A stretch of 41,944 nt of DNA from Pullulanibacillus pueri (lineage in GTDB: Bacteria > Bacillota > Bacilli > Bacillales > Sporolactobacillaceae), in assembly GCF_014639255.1 (NCBI RefSeq), contig NZ_BMFV01000013.1:1-41944 (forward strand), in the 5' to 3' direction. A program made the translations under genes and the position numbers. A model generated the notes under the pieces. The model did no database searches and was not told the origin of the DNA. It saw only the letters and a program-made list of their open reading frames with translations. Shown here piece after piece: positions 31,033 to 39,162 of this stretch. Within the stretch, counting starts at the first letter, position 1; each line of letters begins with the position of its first letter.

Positions 31033-32253
31033 CTATAAAAAATTGGGTTCCATTCCATTCATAATTTTGTACAACTTTTCTAATTCATGGGTATTACTAT
31101 AGTCTGAGTTTTTACACGTAGCCGCTAAGCTTGTTCGTAAGATATGATTGTTATATAAATCTTCAATTCCATTTGCTATTCCTTCGACTGATAATTCGGT
31201 GATATACCCATCAACTTGATCTCGAATCTGACTTTTGGCTGTTTGATAGTTCGTGATGAGTATAGGCTTCCCTAATATCTGCGCCTCAGTAACTGTAACC
31301 GCCTTGCCTTCGTATCTTGATGGTTGAACGTATAAATCAGCCGATTGAATATAGGGATAAGGATTCGTTTTCTTGCCTAGTAGAACAAATGAATCTGTTA
31401 AATTATTTTTTTCTATTAAACGTCTAATAATTTCTTCATCACCACCGTAACCAACGATATACCAAACAAGGTTTTGATAACCTCTATTTTTTAAAAGTCT
31501 AAACGCCTTAACGGCCTGATCAATACCTTTTGCGTGGGATAATCGTGCAACAGTTACCAGTTTAAAACGTTTATCGCTAAGCATTGGATGATCTTTATTA
31601 TGACCTTCAACAGCCTTTTCCCTAATAAACCCTGGGGAGTTTATATTTTCAATAACAATAATTTTGCGCTTCAATTGCGGATATTTTTTTAAAAAAGCCT
31701 CCTTGCATGTTTCTGACACAGCAACAATCTGATCAAACTTATCCCACACTTTTAAATCCAATTTATTATCTGTTTCAATCGTTGAATAATCCGTATGAAT
31801 CCAGGCAATTTTTTGATTAGCAGTCACCTTTTTCGCGATAAAATCATGTGGCCATAAGTAACTAATAGCGACATCATAGTGCTTCTTTAATTTTGGTAAA
31901 AAGGGAAATGCATACTTCCACATTAATTGCATTTGATAATAACCTATCTCCTGTTTCCCTTTTACTTTTCCCACTAGAGAAGCTTGCAATTTAGAATAGA
32001 TTCTTGTTAGCCCGATAGTATAATGTCTATTATTTAGGATCTCAGTCACCGGCATCCTAAATGTAGCATATTGTGATACTTCTTTTAACACATTCACTTT
32101 AGGATAAATATCATTCATAAAGTCACCTTGATGCCTATAAAGCATGAGGTCAACTTTATGATTCGTATAATCAAAATGGTCCAGTAAATTGATCAGACTG
32201 CGCTCGACACCTCCTACTTCCATGTCGTAAGAGGCAAATAATACATCTTTCAT
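31033..32253 (-). CDS. GT4 family glycosyltransferase
   Basis: This 406-residue GT-B enzyme has the acceptor loop DMEVGGVERSLINLLDHF, the hinge LVTVARLSHAKGIDQAVKAF, and the donor motif QPSRYEGKAVTVTEA. The last motif is E-x7-E with ValThr in place of the commoner Pro. Its opening resembles that of the GT4 at 23436. The ATG at 32253 follows AGGGGAAGG, 11 bases after the GT32 stop. It transfers one sugar to the growing lipid-linked unit; donor unknown. Confidence 0.9.
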   Translation of the reverse strand: MKDVLFASYDMEVGGVERSLINLLDHFDYTNHKVDLMLYRHQGDFMNDIYPKVNVLKEVSQYATFRMPVTEILNNRHYTIGLTRIYSKLQASLVGKVKGKQEIGYYQMQLMWKYAFPFLPKLKKHYDVAISYLWPHDFIAKKVTANQKIAWIHTDYSTIETDNKLDLKVWDKFDQIVAVSETCKEAFLKKYPQLKRKIIVIENINSPGFIREKAVEGHNKDHPMLSDKRFKLVTVARLSHAKGIDQAVKAFRLLKNRGYQNLVWYIVGYGGDEEIIRRLIEKNNLTDSFVLLGKKTNPYPYIQSADLYVQPSRYEGKAVTVTEAQILGKPILITNYQTAKSQIRDQVDGYITELSVEGIANGIEDLYNNHILRTSLAATCKNSDYSNTHELEKLYKIMNGMEPNFL

Positions 32254-32264
32254 TTATCCTTCCC

Positions 32265-33020
32265 CTATAAGCGTGACGTTGTTTTCCTAATCTTGGCTAT
32301 ACTCTCCCCACCTATAACACTTGCCGCCACTTTTTTGATTTTTGACTTCACTCTAGCTCTCACTGGCAACCAACTTTTATAAAAATGATGGATCGTATAA
32401 GTATCATTTGTTATAAACTTTCGGCAGTTAATATAATCATAGGGTGAAAAATAAGTTTTTGGATAAAAAGCACCTATGCCTTCTAACTTTTGATACTGTC
32501 CATTTGTCTTTAATCCCTTAGCTTCTAAAAGTTGAGTAACAGCCGCTACATTCGTCAAGTCATTAAGCTTTCCCGGTTCATTCATAAATGTTTGTGTATC
32601 ATATAACCCGAGGAATTCTTTAAGGAGTGGATTCCCTTTTAAAGCACCTATCGTACTTGTGGCTATATAGTTTTCTTGCTCAAACCCCCAAAAGGATTCA
32701 TGATCGAGCAGGTCATCGAATGGCTTAAAGACCTCTACATCCGTATCGAGATAAATACCTCCAAAATGATATAATGCGTAAACTCGAACATAATCACTAA
32801 CAAAAGCATATTTTCCTAGTTGATAAGCCTTACTCACATAGGGATGACAGTGAATATCAAAATTATCTTCATTCCATTCTTTGAACTCGTAGTCTATTAA
32901 TAGTTTGTTCCAGCTACTGATGCACTTCTTAATCATTTCAGGCTGCTCTTTTTTTCCAAACCAACAATAATGGATCGTTTTAGGAATTGTTCTTCTCTTT
33001 ATTGTCATTGCAGGTGTCAT
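32265..33020 (-). CDS. GT32 family glycosyltransferase (DXD sugar-binding)
   Basis: This protein of about 251 residues starts IPKTIHYCWFGKKEQPEMIK, the classic GT32 opening, then has YAFVSDYVRVYALYHFGGIY LDTDVEVF with the metal-binding DTD. It belongs to the capsular polysaccharide synthesis group that includes mannosyl- and galactosyltransferases. The ATG at 33020 sits right after AAGGAAGGAG; ATG at 33008 is also possible. The 5' end overlaps the SinR-like gene by 41 bases (29 with the later start), so the two are translationally linked. Exact donor not visible. Confidence 0.88.
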   Translation of the reverse strand: MTPAMTIKRRTIPKTIHYCWFGKKEQPEMIKKCISSWNKLLIDYEFKEWNEDNFDIHCHPYVSKAYQLGKYAFVSDYVRVYALYHFGGIYLDTDVEVFKPFDDLLDHESFWGFEQENYIATSTIGALKGNPLLKEFLGLYDTQTFMNEPGKLNDLTNVAAVTQLLEAKGLKTNGQYQKLEGIGAFYPKTYFSPYDYINCRKFITNDTYTIHHFYKSWLPVRARVKSKIKKVAASVIGGESIAKIRKTTSRL

Positions 33021-33351
33021 TCTCCTTCCTTTTTTGCCATTGTATAAACTCAATCAATGTTCTGTAATCTTTTACTTGATCTTTATCAATACCAGATGTT
33101 TTTAAATCATAAATAAAATCGAGCCACTCTTTTTCAAGCGGTTGTGGTTGTTGCTTAATTCCATTCAAAATCACCCTTAGATCCACATCTAAAGCCAAAG
33201 CAATTTTTTTTAATACTTGGATGGAAGGGTTTTTGTTGACATTACGTTCAATATTACTCAGATAGGATTTCGATATATGTGCCTGATCTGCAACTTCTGA
33301 TAATGTAAATCCTCTTTCTTTTCGAACTTCTTGTATATTTCTACCTATCAT
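32980..33351 (-). CDS. SinR-like repressor inside the exopolysaccharide locus
   Basis: This 123-residue protein has two parts. Residues 1-62 are an XRE helix-turn-helix closely resembling SinR (IGRNIQEVRKERGFTLSEVA, then ISKSYLSNIERN and NPSIQVLKKIALALDVDL). Residues 73-108 match the SinR dimerisation domain (LEKEWLDFIYDLKTSGIDKD QVKDYRTLIEFIQWQ), the region that SinI captures. In B. subtilis SinR represses eps and tapA-sipW-tasA and lies elsewhere in the genome; here it is inside the locus, between epsMN and the GT32. It may be a second SinR-type protein (SlrR or SlrA/SinR family). A weak AGGTATG precedes the ATG. Feedback control of its own operon is inferred. Confidence 0.85.
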   Translation of the reverse strand: MIGRNIQEVRKERGFTLSEVADQAHISKSYLSNIERNVNKNPSIQVLKKIALALDVDLRVILNGIKQQPQPLEKEWLDFIYDLKTSGIDKDQVKDYRTLIEFIQWQKRKENDTCNDNKEKNNS

Positions 33352-33365
33352 TCATCATACCTCGT

Positions 33366-35198
33366 TTATCCTATTTTTGAAGGACTGTTTAAATTTCTCG
33401 CTAAGGTGAGTTCATTAAGAATACAGGCCATCACCCTTTGTTGTTCCTCTAGTGACATATTCGTTCCTGAAGGTAAGCAGATGCCCTTCTCAAAAAGGTC
33501 TTCCGCGACACTATGGTTGCTCTCACCATGCATATAAAACTTTGCATCTTTAAATAAGGGCTGAAGATGTAGTGGCTTCCAGACCCTTCTTGCTTCAATA
33601 TTTTCCTTATTTAACGCATCAACTAAGTGGCCCCCAGAAACTCCTGTCAAACTGTCATCAATCGTCAATGTTGTTAACCAGCGATTGGATCTTGTATTCT
33701 TTAATTCATCCATAAAACAAAAGCCTTTGAGATGTGAAAAGGCCTTATAATATCGATCAAAAATAAGACGACGCTTTCGAACGCGATGATCCAATACCTC
33801 TAATTGCGATCTTCCGACACCTGCGAGAAGATTGCTGAGACGATAGTTATAACCCATCGTACTATGTTGATAATAAGGTGCAAGATCTCTTGCCTGTGAA
33901 GCTAAAAATCTCGCTTTATCAAGAAGATCTGTATCCTCCGATATTAAGATCCCTCCTCCCGAAGTGGTAATGATTTTATTACCATTAAATGAAAAAATAC
34001 CAAATTTACCAAAAGTTCCACTTGCTTGACCTTTGTAAATTGAACCGAGAGATTCCGCTGCATCTTCGATAATTGGGACCTCATACTGTTCACAAAGCGC
34101 TATAATTTCATCCATTTTTGCCATTTGCCCATAGAGATGGACAACGACGACCGCTTTAGGAAGTTTTCCTATAATGGCCGCTTCTTGTAAGGCTTGTTCT
34201 AGTGCTTTTGGTGACATATTCCAAGACTCTGGCTCTGAATCAATAAAAACAGGTTCAGCATTTTGATATAAAATTGGATTAGCACTGGCAACAAATGTTA
34301 AACTTGAGCAAAAGACGGTATCTCCTTTTTTTACATCTAATAAAGAAAGCGCTAAATGGATGGCTGCTGTTCCAGAACTCACAGCTACTGCTCCATTTGC
34401 GCCCACATATTCTGCAATTTCCTTTTCAAAAGCATCTACATTTGGTCCAAGTGATGTCACCCAATTCGTATCAAAAGCTTCTTGAAGGTATTTCCACTCA
34501 TTTCCACTCATATGTGGTGATGATAGAAAGATTTTTTTCTTAACATCTGACATCTCAATAACCCCCATATCTTTTGACTTTACCACCCTTGTCGGTGAAC
34601 CGACTGCTGTACAATTTGGGGGTAAATTTTCAATTACTGTTGAACCAGCTCCCACCTTCGACCATTCGCCTACATTAATATTTGGAATAACTGTGGCTCC
34701 TGTACCCAAATGAACGCCTTCCTTTAAACGAACAGAACCTGTCACAGTTGCATGAGGGGAGACATGAACAAAATCTTCTATCTTGCTATCATGTTCAATA
34801 ATAACACCGGTATTGAGAATGACATGATGACCAATCCTCGCCTCTGCATTCACCACTACATAGGGCATGACCACCGTTCCATTGCCGATATCTGCACTAG
34901 AACTTATCGATGCCGTTGGATGTACTACTGTTAAAAACACTTCATCCGGTAGATCAAGTTGTTCTCTTATTCTTTTTCTTACATGATTATTTCCAATCGC
35001 TATCACTAGTTTTATATTGGCATCCTGGCTCAAAAAATGTTTGAGTGCATGGATAGGCCCTATATAGACATTATTTTCTTTCTTTACTTCCTGATACCGA
35101 TCATCAAAGTAACCTATAATTTGATTCTCGGAACGTGCCATCACAATTTCTTGAACTACTTTACTATGACCACCATGACCGATGAGCGCTAATTTCAT
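33366..35198 (-). CDS. EpsM-EpsN fusion: acetyltransferase plus DegT/DnrJ aminotransferase
   Basis: This 610-residue protein combines two enzymes that are usually separate. Residues 1-210 are a NeuD/PglD-type acetyltransferase: N-terminal Rossmann part (MKLALIGHGGHSKVVQEIV), then left-handed beta-helix repeats with the catalytic His in GVIIEHDSKI (His136). Residues 216-610 are a PLP-dependent aminotransferase of the DegT/EryC1 family, with SSGTAAIHLAL, EDAAESLGS and the PLP lysine in FNGNKIITTSGGG (Lys408). Together with EpsC these make UDP-di-N-acetylbacillosamine from UDP-GlcNAc. Met216 (34553) has GGGGG eight bases upstream, so separate EpsN could also be made. The start overlaps the epsL stop (ATGA). 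Confidence 0.92.
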   Translation of the reverse strand: MKLALIGHGGHSKVVQEIVMARSENQIIGYFDDRYQEVKKENNVYIGPIHALKHFLSQDANIKLVIAIGNNHVRKRIREQLDLPDEVFLTVVHPTASISSSADIGNGTVVMPYVVVNAEARIGHHVILNTGVIIEHDSKIEDFVHVSPHATVTGSVRLKEGVHLGTGATVIPNINVGEWSKVGAGSTVIENLPPNCTAVGSPTRVVKSKDMGVIEMSDVKKKIFLSSPHMSGNEWKYLQEAFDTNWVTSLGPNVDAFEKEIAEYVGANGAVAVSSGTAAIHLALSLLDVKKGDTVFCSSLTFVASANPILYQNAEPVFIDSEPESWNMSPKALEQALQEAAIIGKLPKAVVVVHLYGQMAKMDEIIALCEQYEVPIIEDAAESLGSIYKGQASGTFGKFGIFSFNGNKIITTSGGGILISEDTDLLDKARFLASQARDLAPYYQHSTMGYNYRLSNLLAGVGRSQLEVLDHRVRKRRLIFDRYYKAFSHLKGFCFMDELKNTRSNRWLTTLTIDDSLTGVSGGHLVDALNKENIEARRVWKPLHLQPLFKDAKFYMHGESNHSVAEDLFEKGICLPSGTNMSLEEQQRVMACILNELTLARNLNSPSKIG

Positions 35199-35812
35199 CT
35201 TTGTCCCTCTTTTACTGAGGATATAGATCCTTGAAACTTTTCTACTGTTCCATTTCTCGGATCAAAAACGCCGTCAGAACGCATCACTTTATACAATGTT
35301 AACAAGAGTATCTTAAGGTCTAGTAAAAAAGAATGATACCTGACATACCAGACATCTAAAGCGAATTTTTCCTCCCATGTAATAGCATTTCGTCCATTAA
35401 CTTGTGCCCAACCTGTTATACCTGGCTTTACGAGATGGCGTTCTGCTTGCTCTTTGGTATAGAGTGGGAGATATTCCATGAGTAATGGCCTCGGACCCAC
35501 AAGGCTAATTTCTCCTTTGATCACATTGATCAATTGCATTAATTCATCCAGGCTATATTTCCTAAGAAATTTTCCTAAAGGGGTTACCCGCTGATCATCA
35601 GGTAAAAGATTCCTTGTTTTATCAACCTGATTTGTCATAGTTCTAAATTTGTACAAATAAAATGGCTTGCCATGAAGTCCGGGGCGTTGTTGCTTAAAAA
35701 TAATCGGAGACCCCATGTTTACCCTAACCATGACGGCAATAATGATCAGTAATGGTGATAAAGTCAATAATAAGACAAGCGAAACAGAGAGATCAAACCA
35801 CCGTTTCAACAA
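35195..35812 (-). CDS. epsL: EpsL-type undecaprenyl-phosphate sugar-1-phosphate transferase
   Basis: This is the initiating transferase of the pathway, placing a sugar-1-phosphate, probably di-N-acetylbacillosamine, on undecaprenyl phosphate at the membrane. It has one N-terminal membrane segment (LSVSLVLLLTLSPLLIIIAV), then PGLHGKPFYLYKFRTM, YSLDELMQLINVIKGEISLV, GPRPLLMEYLPLY and PGITGWAQVNGRNAI, all PglC/EpsL signatures. The start is TTG at 35812, giving 205 residues, close to EpsL of B. subtilis (about 202). ATG at 35833 would add seven residues but lacks a ribosome site, whereas AAGGAG (35830-35825) precedes the TTG. It overlaps epsMN by four bases. Confidence 0.93.
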   Translation of the reverse strand: MLKRWFDLSVSLVLLLTLSPLLIIIAVMVRVNMGSPIIFKQQRPGLHGKPFYLYKFRTMTNQVDKTRNLLPDDQRVTPLGKFLRKYSLDELMQLINVIKGEISLVGPRPLLMEYLPLYTKEQAERHLVKPGITGWAQVNGRNAITWEEKFALDVWYVRYHSFLLDLKILLLTLYKVMRSDGVFDPRNGTVEKFQGSISSVKEGQR

Positions 35813-35834
35813 AACATCCCTTCTCTCCTTCATT

Positions 35835-35981
35835 TCAATCATCAACAGTTGCTGCAATTTGTTGTTTTATATCCTCTACAATTTCAATGACACCTATTTC
35901 ATCAGTCTCTTGCCCTTTTTGAACAATGTATATTAATATTTCCTTTAACTTTTGCTGATTTAAGTGTTCCGAGATAACCAT
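35835..35981 (-). CDS. 48-residue acidic orphan between epsG and epsL
   Basis: The small frame starts with ATG at 35981 and encodes MVISEHLNQQKLKEILIYIV, then QKGQETDEIGVIEIVEDIKQQ and IAATVDD, before TGA at 35837-35835. It starts just after GGGGGAAGACG, an acceptable ribosome site, and ends 22 bases before the epsL start. It is acidic, with two predicted helices and no membrane segment. I do not recognise it. It may be a regulator or a scaffold for the initiating transferase, or a chance frame. It accounts for most of the 223-base gap. Confidence 0.5.
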   Translation of the reverse strand: MVISEHLNQQKLKEILIYIVQKGQETDEIGVIEIVEDIKQQIAATVDD

Positions 35982-36035
35982 CGTCTTCCCCCATCAATTA
36001 GTTATGATTCCATCTATAAGGAATTCCTTTTACAA

Positions 36036-37097
36036 TCAGTGGATGTAATCACTATTATATTCAATCCCTAATGTCACGACCTGTTCATAGTAAAAATAGA
36101 TAAAATAACAAACAATGACACCGTAATAAACGAGAAACCTATTTTTTTCTATAAATAATGGAATGATCCAAGTGATAAGAATCAGGCTATATAAATCAAA
36201 ATAGATATCAAAACGTGCAAAAATCCAGTTTTTACTGGCAATAATCATAAAAATGAAGCCTAATAAAGATAAGTTAACGATGTAATCGCTTTTTGGCCAG
36301 AATGCTCTTAGTCTTTCACGACCTAAATAAGCGATGAGCAAAGGGACAGCCGTCACCGCAATCCTTAAAATATTTGCGCCCCCTTCAGAGAAGGTACTGT
36401 AATGCCCATATTTTGTATCACTTAGAGCATCAAATAAAAGACTAGAAAACGTGTTAAAACCAAAAGCGATAACCACCGCGCCAAGGAGTAAGAGAAATGT
36501 CACCTTCGTCCAGGCTTTTCGACGCACGATAAAATAAATGGGAATAAAAATAAGTGCTGACTGATGAATGGTTGCTGCAAGTAATACAACAAGAATAAAC
36601 CTTTTCCAATGGCCTTCTAAGATATATTTCGTTGCCGCAAAAATAATGGCTGCTGCTAAAGACTGCCGGATCCCATTCATTGAAACGGTAAAAGCGCCTG
36701 AGGCAATATATACGTAAATTCCTAGTTCAAACATCCTCGAATATTTATAAAGAACGAGGACAATCAAGCCATTTGTGATTAAGGCCGCTACAAAGACAAG
36801 AATTTGCGGGTTATCTGATAATCGGTGTAAGAGCCATTGAAGAAAGTAAAAACCAAATTCATCCTTAAAATTAATTTGGCTAAGCTGAAAAGTATCGACT
36901 TCATAGGCATGCATATAAAAATACGTATCACCAATGTTTCTTCGCAATCCAGCGACCAAGATAAGTGAAAGCATAGTAAAAAGGACAAGTAATTTGTTAG
37001 GCTTAATATAGGGTTCATGTTCCAAAGGTCGTGATAAAAACCTAGAAAATAATGAAGAAATATAAACAAAAGCAAAATTGAACCACAGAATTTCCAT
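36036..37097 (-). CDS. epsG: EpsG-family membrane protein (likely polysaccharide polymerase)
   Basis: This 353-residue protein has about ten membrane segments. The loop after TM2 reads LVAGLRRNIGDTYFYMHAYE, with the conserved R-x-x-x-G-D-T-x-x-Y of the EpsG family. Later segments include GIRQSLAAAIIFAATKYIL and TIHQSALIFIPIYFIV, both family marks. EpsG is taken to be the Wzy-like polymerase that joins repeat units outside the membrane. It lies in the usual order after epsF-type and GT2 genes. Function is by family and position. Confidence 0.87.
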   Translation of the reverse strand: MEILWFNFAFVYISSLFSRFLSRPLEHEPYIKPNKLLVLFTMLSLILVAGLRRNIGDTYFYMHAYEVDTFQLSQINFKDEFGFYFLQWLLHRLSDNPQILVFVAALITNGLIVLVLYKYSRMFELGIYVYIASGAFTVSMNGIRQSLAAAIIFAATKYILEGHWKRFILVVLLAATIHQSALIFIPIYFIVRRKAWTKVTFLLLLGAVVIAFGFNTFSSLLFDALSDTKYGHYSTFSEGGANILRIAVTAVPLLIAYLGRERLRAFWPKSDYIVNLSLLGFIFMIIASKNWIFARFDIYFDLYSLILITWIIPLFIEKNRFLVYYGVIVCYFIYFYYEQVVTLGIEYNSDYIH

Positions 37098-37138
37098 ATA
37101 TTCTTACTCCCTATAAAACAGAACTATGAGACGATGAA

Positions 37139-38041
37139 TTAACGGGTTTTTAACACAGTTGCTCTTTTTGTATGTTTAATATAAAAATAAAGAGCCATAC
37201 CTAAGGGCATCGCTAAAAGTGTTGTCCATTTATCCGGTGATTTCTGTAATAAATGGTAATTTTTTATCATAAAATTACTAGATACATAGTGGATAGCCGC
37301 CCGATATCTTTCTTTAAATGTAGCTGCATAACGCATGCTGAGTTCTCGATAAAGAATAAAGCCACGGGGATTCTTTTTATATTGCTGAATAATATTCATG
37401 CTCGAACCATCCTCTAGATATTCCACATGACACAGCACCTTATTTAATACGAGGAGTGGACAATTTTGGTCAATCAATATATATTTATACGCTAATGGAA
37501 AATATTTTTCTCCATTAAATATTGGATAAGGTGGGCTCTTCTTTGTGAGCTCGGATCGATAGACAAGCTTTTTATCCCCCTTCACCTTATATTTTCGATA
37601 GAGATCTAAGAGCGTTGTTGTCTTAATGTCTTTAGGCATGGGTGTTCCAATAATATCACCCTCTGGTGTAGCGTCGAGTCCAACAATACCTGCAACCTGA
37701 TCACTTCCATAACGTTTCCAAAAGGAGACGATGGTTTCAATTGCATTGTCCGACAAATAATCATCAGAGTCGATGCAAAGATTAAGTTCTGTATCAATTA
37801 ACGCATAGGCCGTATTATGTGCCCCGTGCATCCCTTGATTTTCTTGATAATGGTAACGTATGGAAATCTCAGCGTCGAGTATCCACTGCTTTACTAACGC
37901 ATGGGTATCGTCTGTTGACCCATCATCGATGATAAGCCAGATAAACTCCTGACATGTTTGCCGCTTTAAACTTTCATAGCAAAGATGTAGCGTATAGGCC
38001 CTATTATATGTAGGGGTAAACACCGTAATCATAGCGGTCAT
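37139..38041 (-). CDS. GT2 family glycosyltransferase
   Basis: This 300-residue GT-A enzyme starts ITVFTPTYNRAYTLHLCYES, with LIIDDGSTDDTHALV and LCIDSDDYLS as the nucleotide and metal motifs. GMHGAHNTAYALI is the donor-side loop. It does not look like B. subtilis EpsE, the GT2 that doubles as a flagellar clutch. The gene overlaps the epsF stop by four bases (ATGA) and follows AGGGAGGTGG. It probably adds the third or fourth sugar of the conserved part of the unit; this is inferred from order. Confidence 0.9.
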   Translation of the reverse strand: MTAMITVFTPTYNRAYTLHLCYESLKRQTCQEFIWLIIDDGSTDDTHALVKQWILDAEISIRYHYQENQGMHGAHNTAYALIDTELNLCIDSDDYLSDNAIETIVSFWKRYGSDQVAGIVGLDATPEGDIIGTPMPKDIKTTTLLDLYRKYKVKGDKKLVYRSELTKKSPPYPIFNGEKYFPLAYKYILIDQNCPLLVLNKVLCHVEYLEDGSSMNIIQQYKKNPRGFILYRELSMRYAATFKERYRAAIHYVSSNFMIKNYHLLQKSPDKWTTLLAMPLGMALYFYIKHTKRATVLKTR

Positions 38042-39162
38042 GGAACCACCTCCCTCCTTTTGCTATGTAATCCTAAATAAAAGTTTTGCAGTTTCTTAAC
38101 TGTCGTGTGAATATCGTAATCAGGCGAGAACCAAGCGCCCTGACCTTCCTTTCTCACTTGATTCAGCTCCAAGGCCTTCATCGCCCATAAGTGGGCATTA
38201 CTTTCCAGTCTTTCATAGGAAATAAGCTGTGCTCCAATGTCAACTTCATCTGAGATCACCTCTGAGATCAAACAGGGAAGACGACTAGCCTGTGCTTCTA
38301 TTAAAGTAACCGGAAGACCTTCGTGGAGTGAAGGAAATAGCAGGAGATCAAAACTTTGCAAGAGTTCATGGACATCACTTCTGACACCAAGAAAGTCCAC
38401 GTGATCTTGCAAACCTAGGGTCCTGACCATTTGTTCCATTTTCTTTTTTAAAGGACCTTCTCCTATTAAAAGAAGGTGGGATTGTGGTTCCCTTTTGGTT
38501 ACTTCAAAAAAAATTTCAATAATTTTCTCATGATTTTTTTGCCTATTAAACCGACCGACATGACCGATAACAAATGTGCCATTTAGTATATTTAATCTCT
38601 CTCTCACCCTTTGCCTAACATCCTCAGAATAATGAAAATGGTGAGGATCCACACCATTTTTTATGATCTTCGCTTTATTCGCCTGCCTTTTATAAAGCCA
38701 ATGTGCAGCTGCTTCTGAGCAGGCGAAAAATTCAGAGGCATTGGAAAAAATATGCCGGCCCGCATACCACTTATAGGCTTTAGCAAGAATACTTCCTTCA
38801 CTGCTGGTATTGTGACTATGAGAAATGCGAAAAGGAATCCCGGCTTTTTTGGCTGTTTTAAGAACAAAACCACTCATTTTATCCAGATGCGAATGGACCA
38901 CTTGGTACTCTTTATGAGTCAAAAAAAAATGGCTCAAGGACCGAATATAGTGGCGATGCCCCACATCACTTACATAAGGTATTCGGAACACTTTACCACC
39001 AAGAGACTTAATTTCCTCATCAAAGCTTCCTTTTTTACTGGTAAGAAAGTCAAACTGTATCTTTGCGCGATCAATCTTTCTGTATACATTCATAATCAGG
39101 GTCTCAGCCCCTCCTCGGTTCATGTTGACAACAACATGTAATACCCGCTCTGGCTGACTCAC
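38038..39162 (-). CDS. epsF: EpsF-type GT4 glycosyltransferase
   Basis: This 374-residue GT-B enzyme starts PERVLHVVVNMNRGGAETLI, with VHSHLDKMSG and FRISHSHNTSSEG in the N-terminal domain. It has VIGHVGRFNRQKNHEKIIEI at the hinge and FPSLHEGLPVTLIEAQ with the E-x7-E donor motif. It matches EpsF in length, motifs and position after epsD. The start is GTG at 39162, overlapping the epsD stop as GTGA. Retaining transfer of a hexose or aminohexose is likely; donor unknown. Confidence 0.88.
   Translation of the reverse strand: MSQPERVLHVVVNMNRGGAETLIMNVYRKIDRAKIQFDFLTSKKGSFDEEIKSLGGKVFRIPYVSDVGHRHYIRSLSHFFLTHKEYQVVHSHLDKMSGFVLKTAKKAGIPFRISHSHNTSSEGSILAKAYKWYAGRHIFSNASEFFACSEAAAHWLYKRQANKAKIIKNGVDPHHFHYSEDVRQRVRERLNILNGTFVIGHVGRFNRQKNHEKIIEIFFEVTKREPQSHLLLIGEGPLKKKMEQMVRTLGLQDHVDFLGVRSDVHELLQSFDLLLFPSLHEGLPVTLIEAQASRLPCLISEVISDEVDIGAQLISYERLESNAHLWAMKALELNQVRKEGQGAWFSPDYDIHTTVKKLQNFYLGLHSKRREVVP

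Noticed and set aside
37139..38041. EpsE, the GT2 that acts as flagellar clutch
   Set aside because: The position fits only loosely, and the protein lacks the EpsE sequence pattern; it reads as a different GT2.
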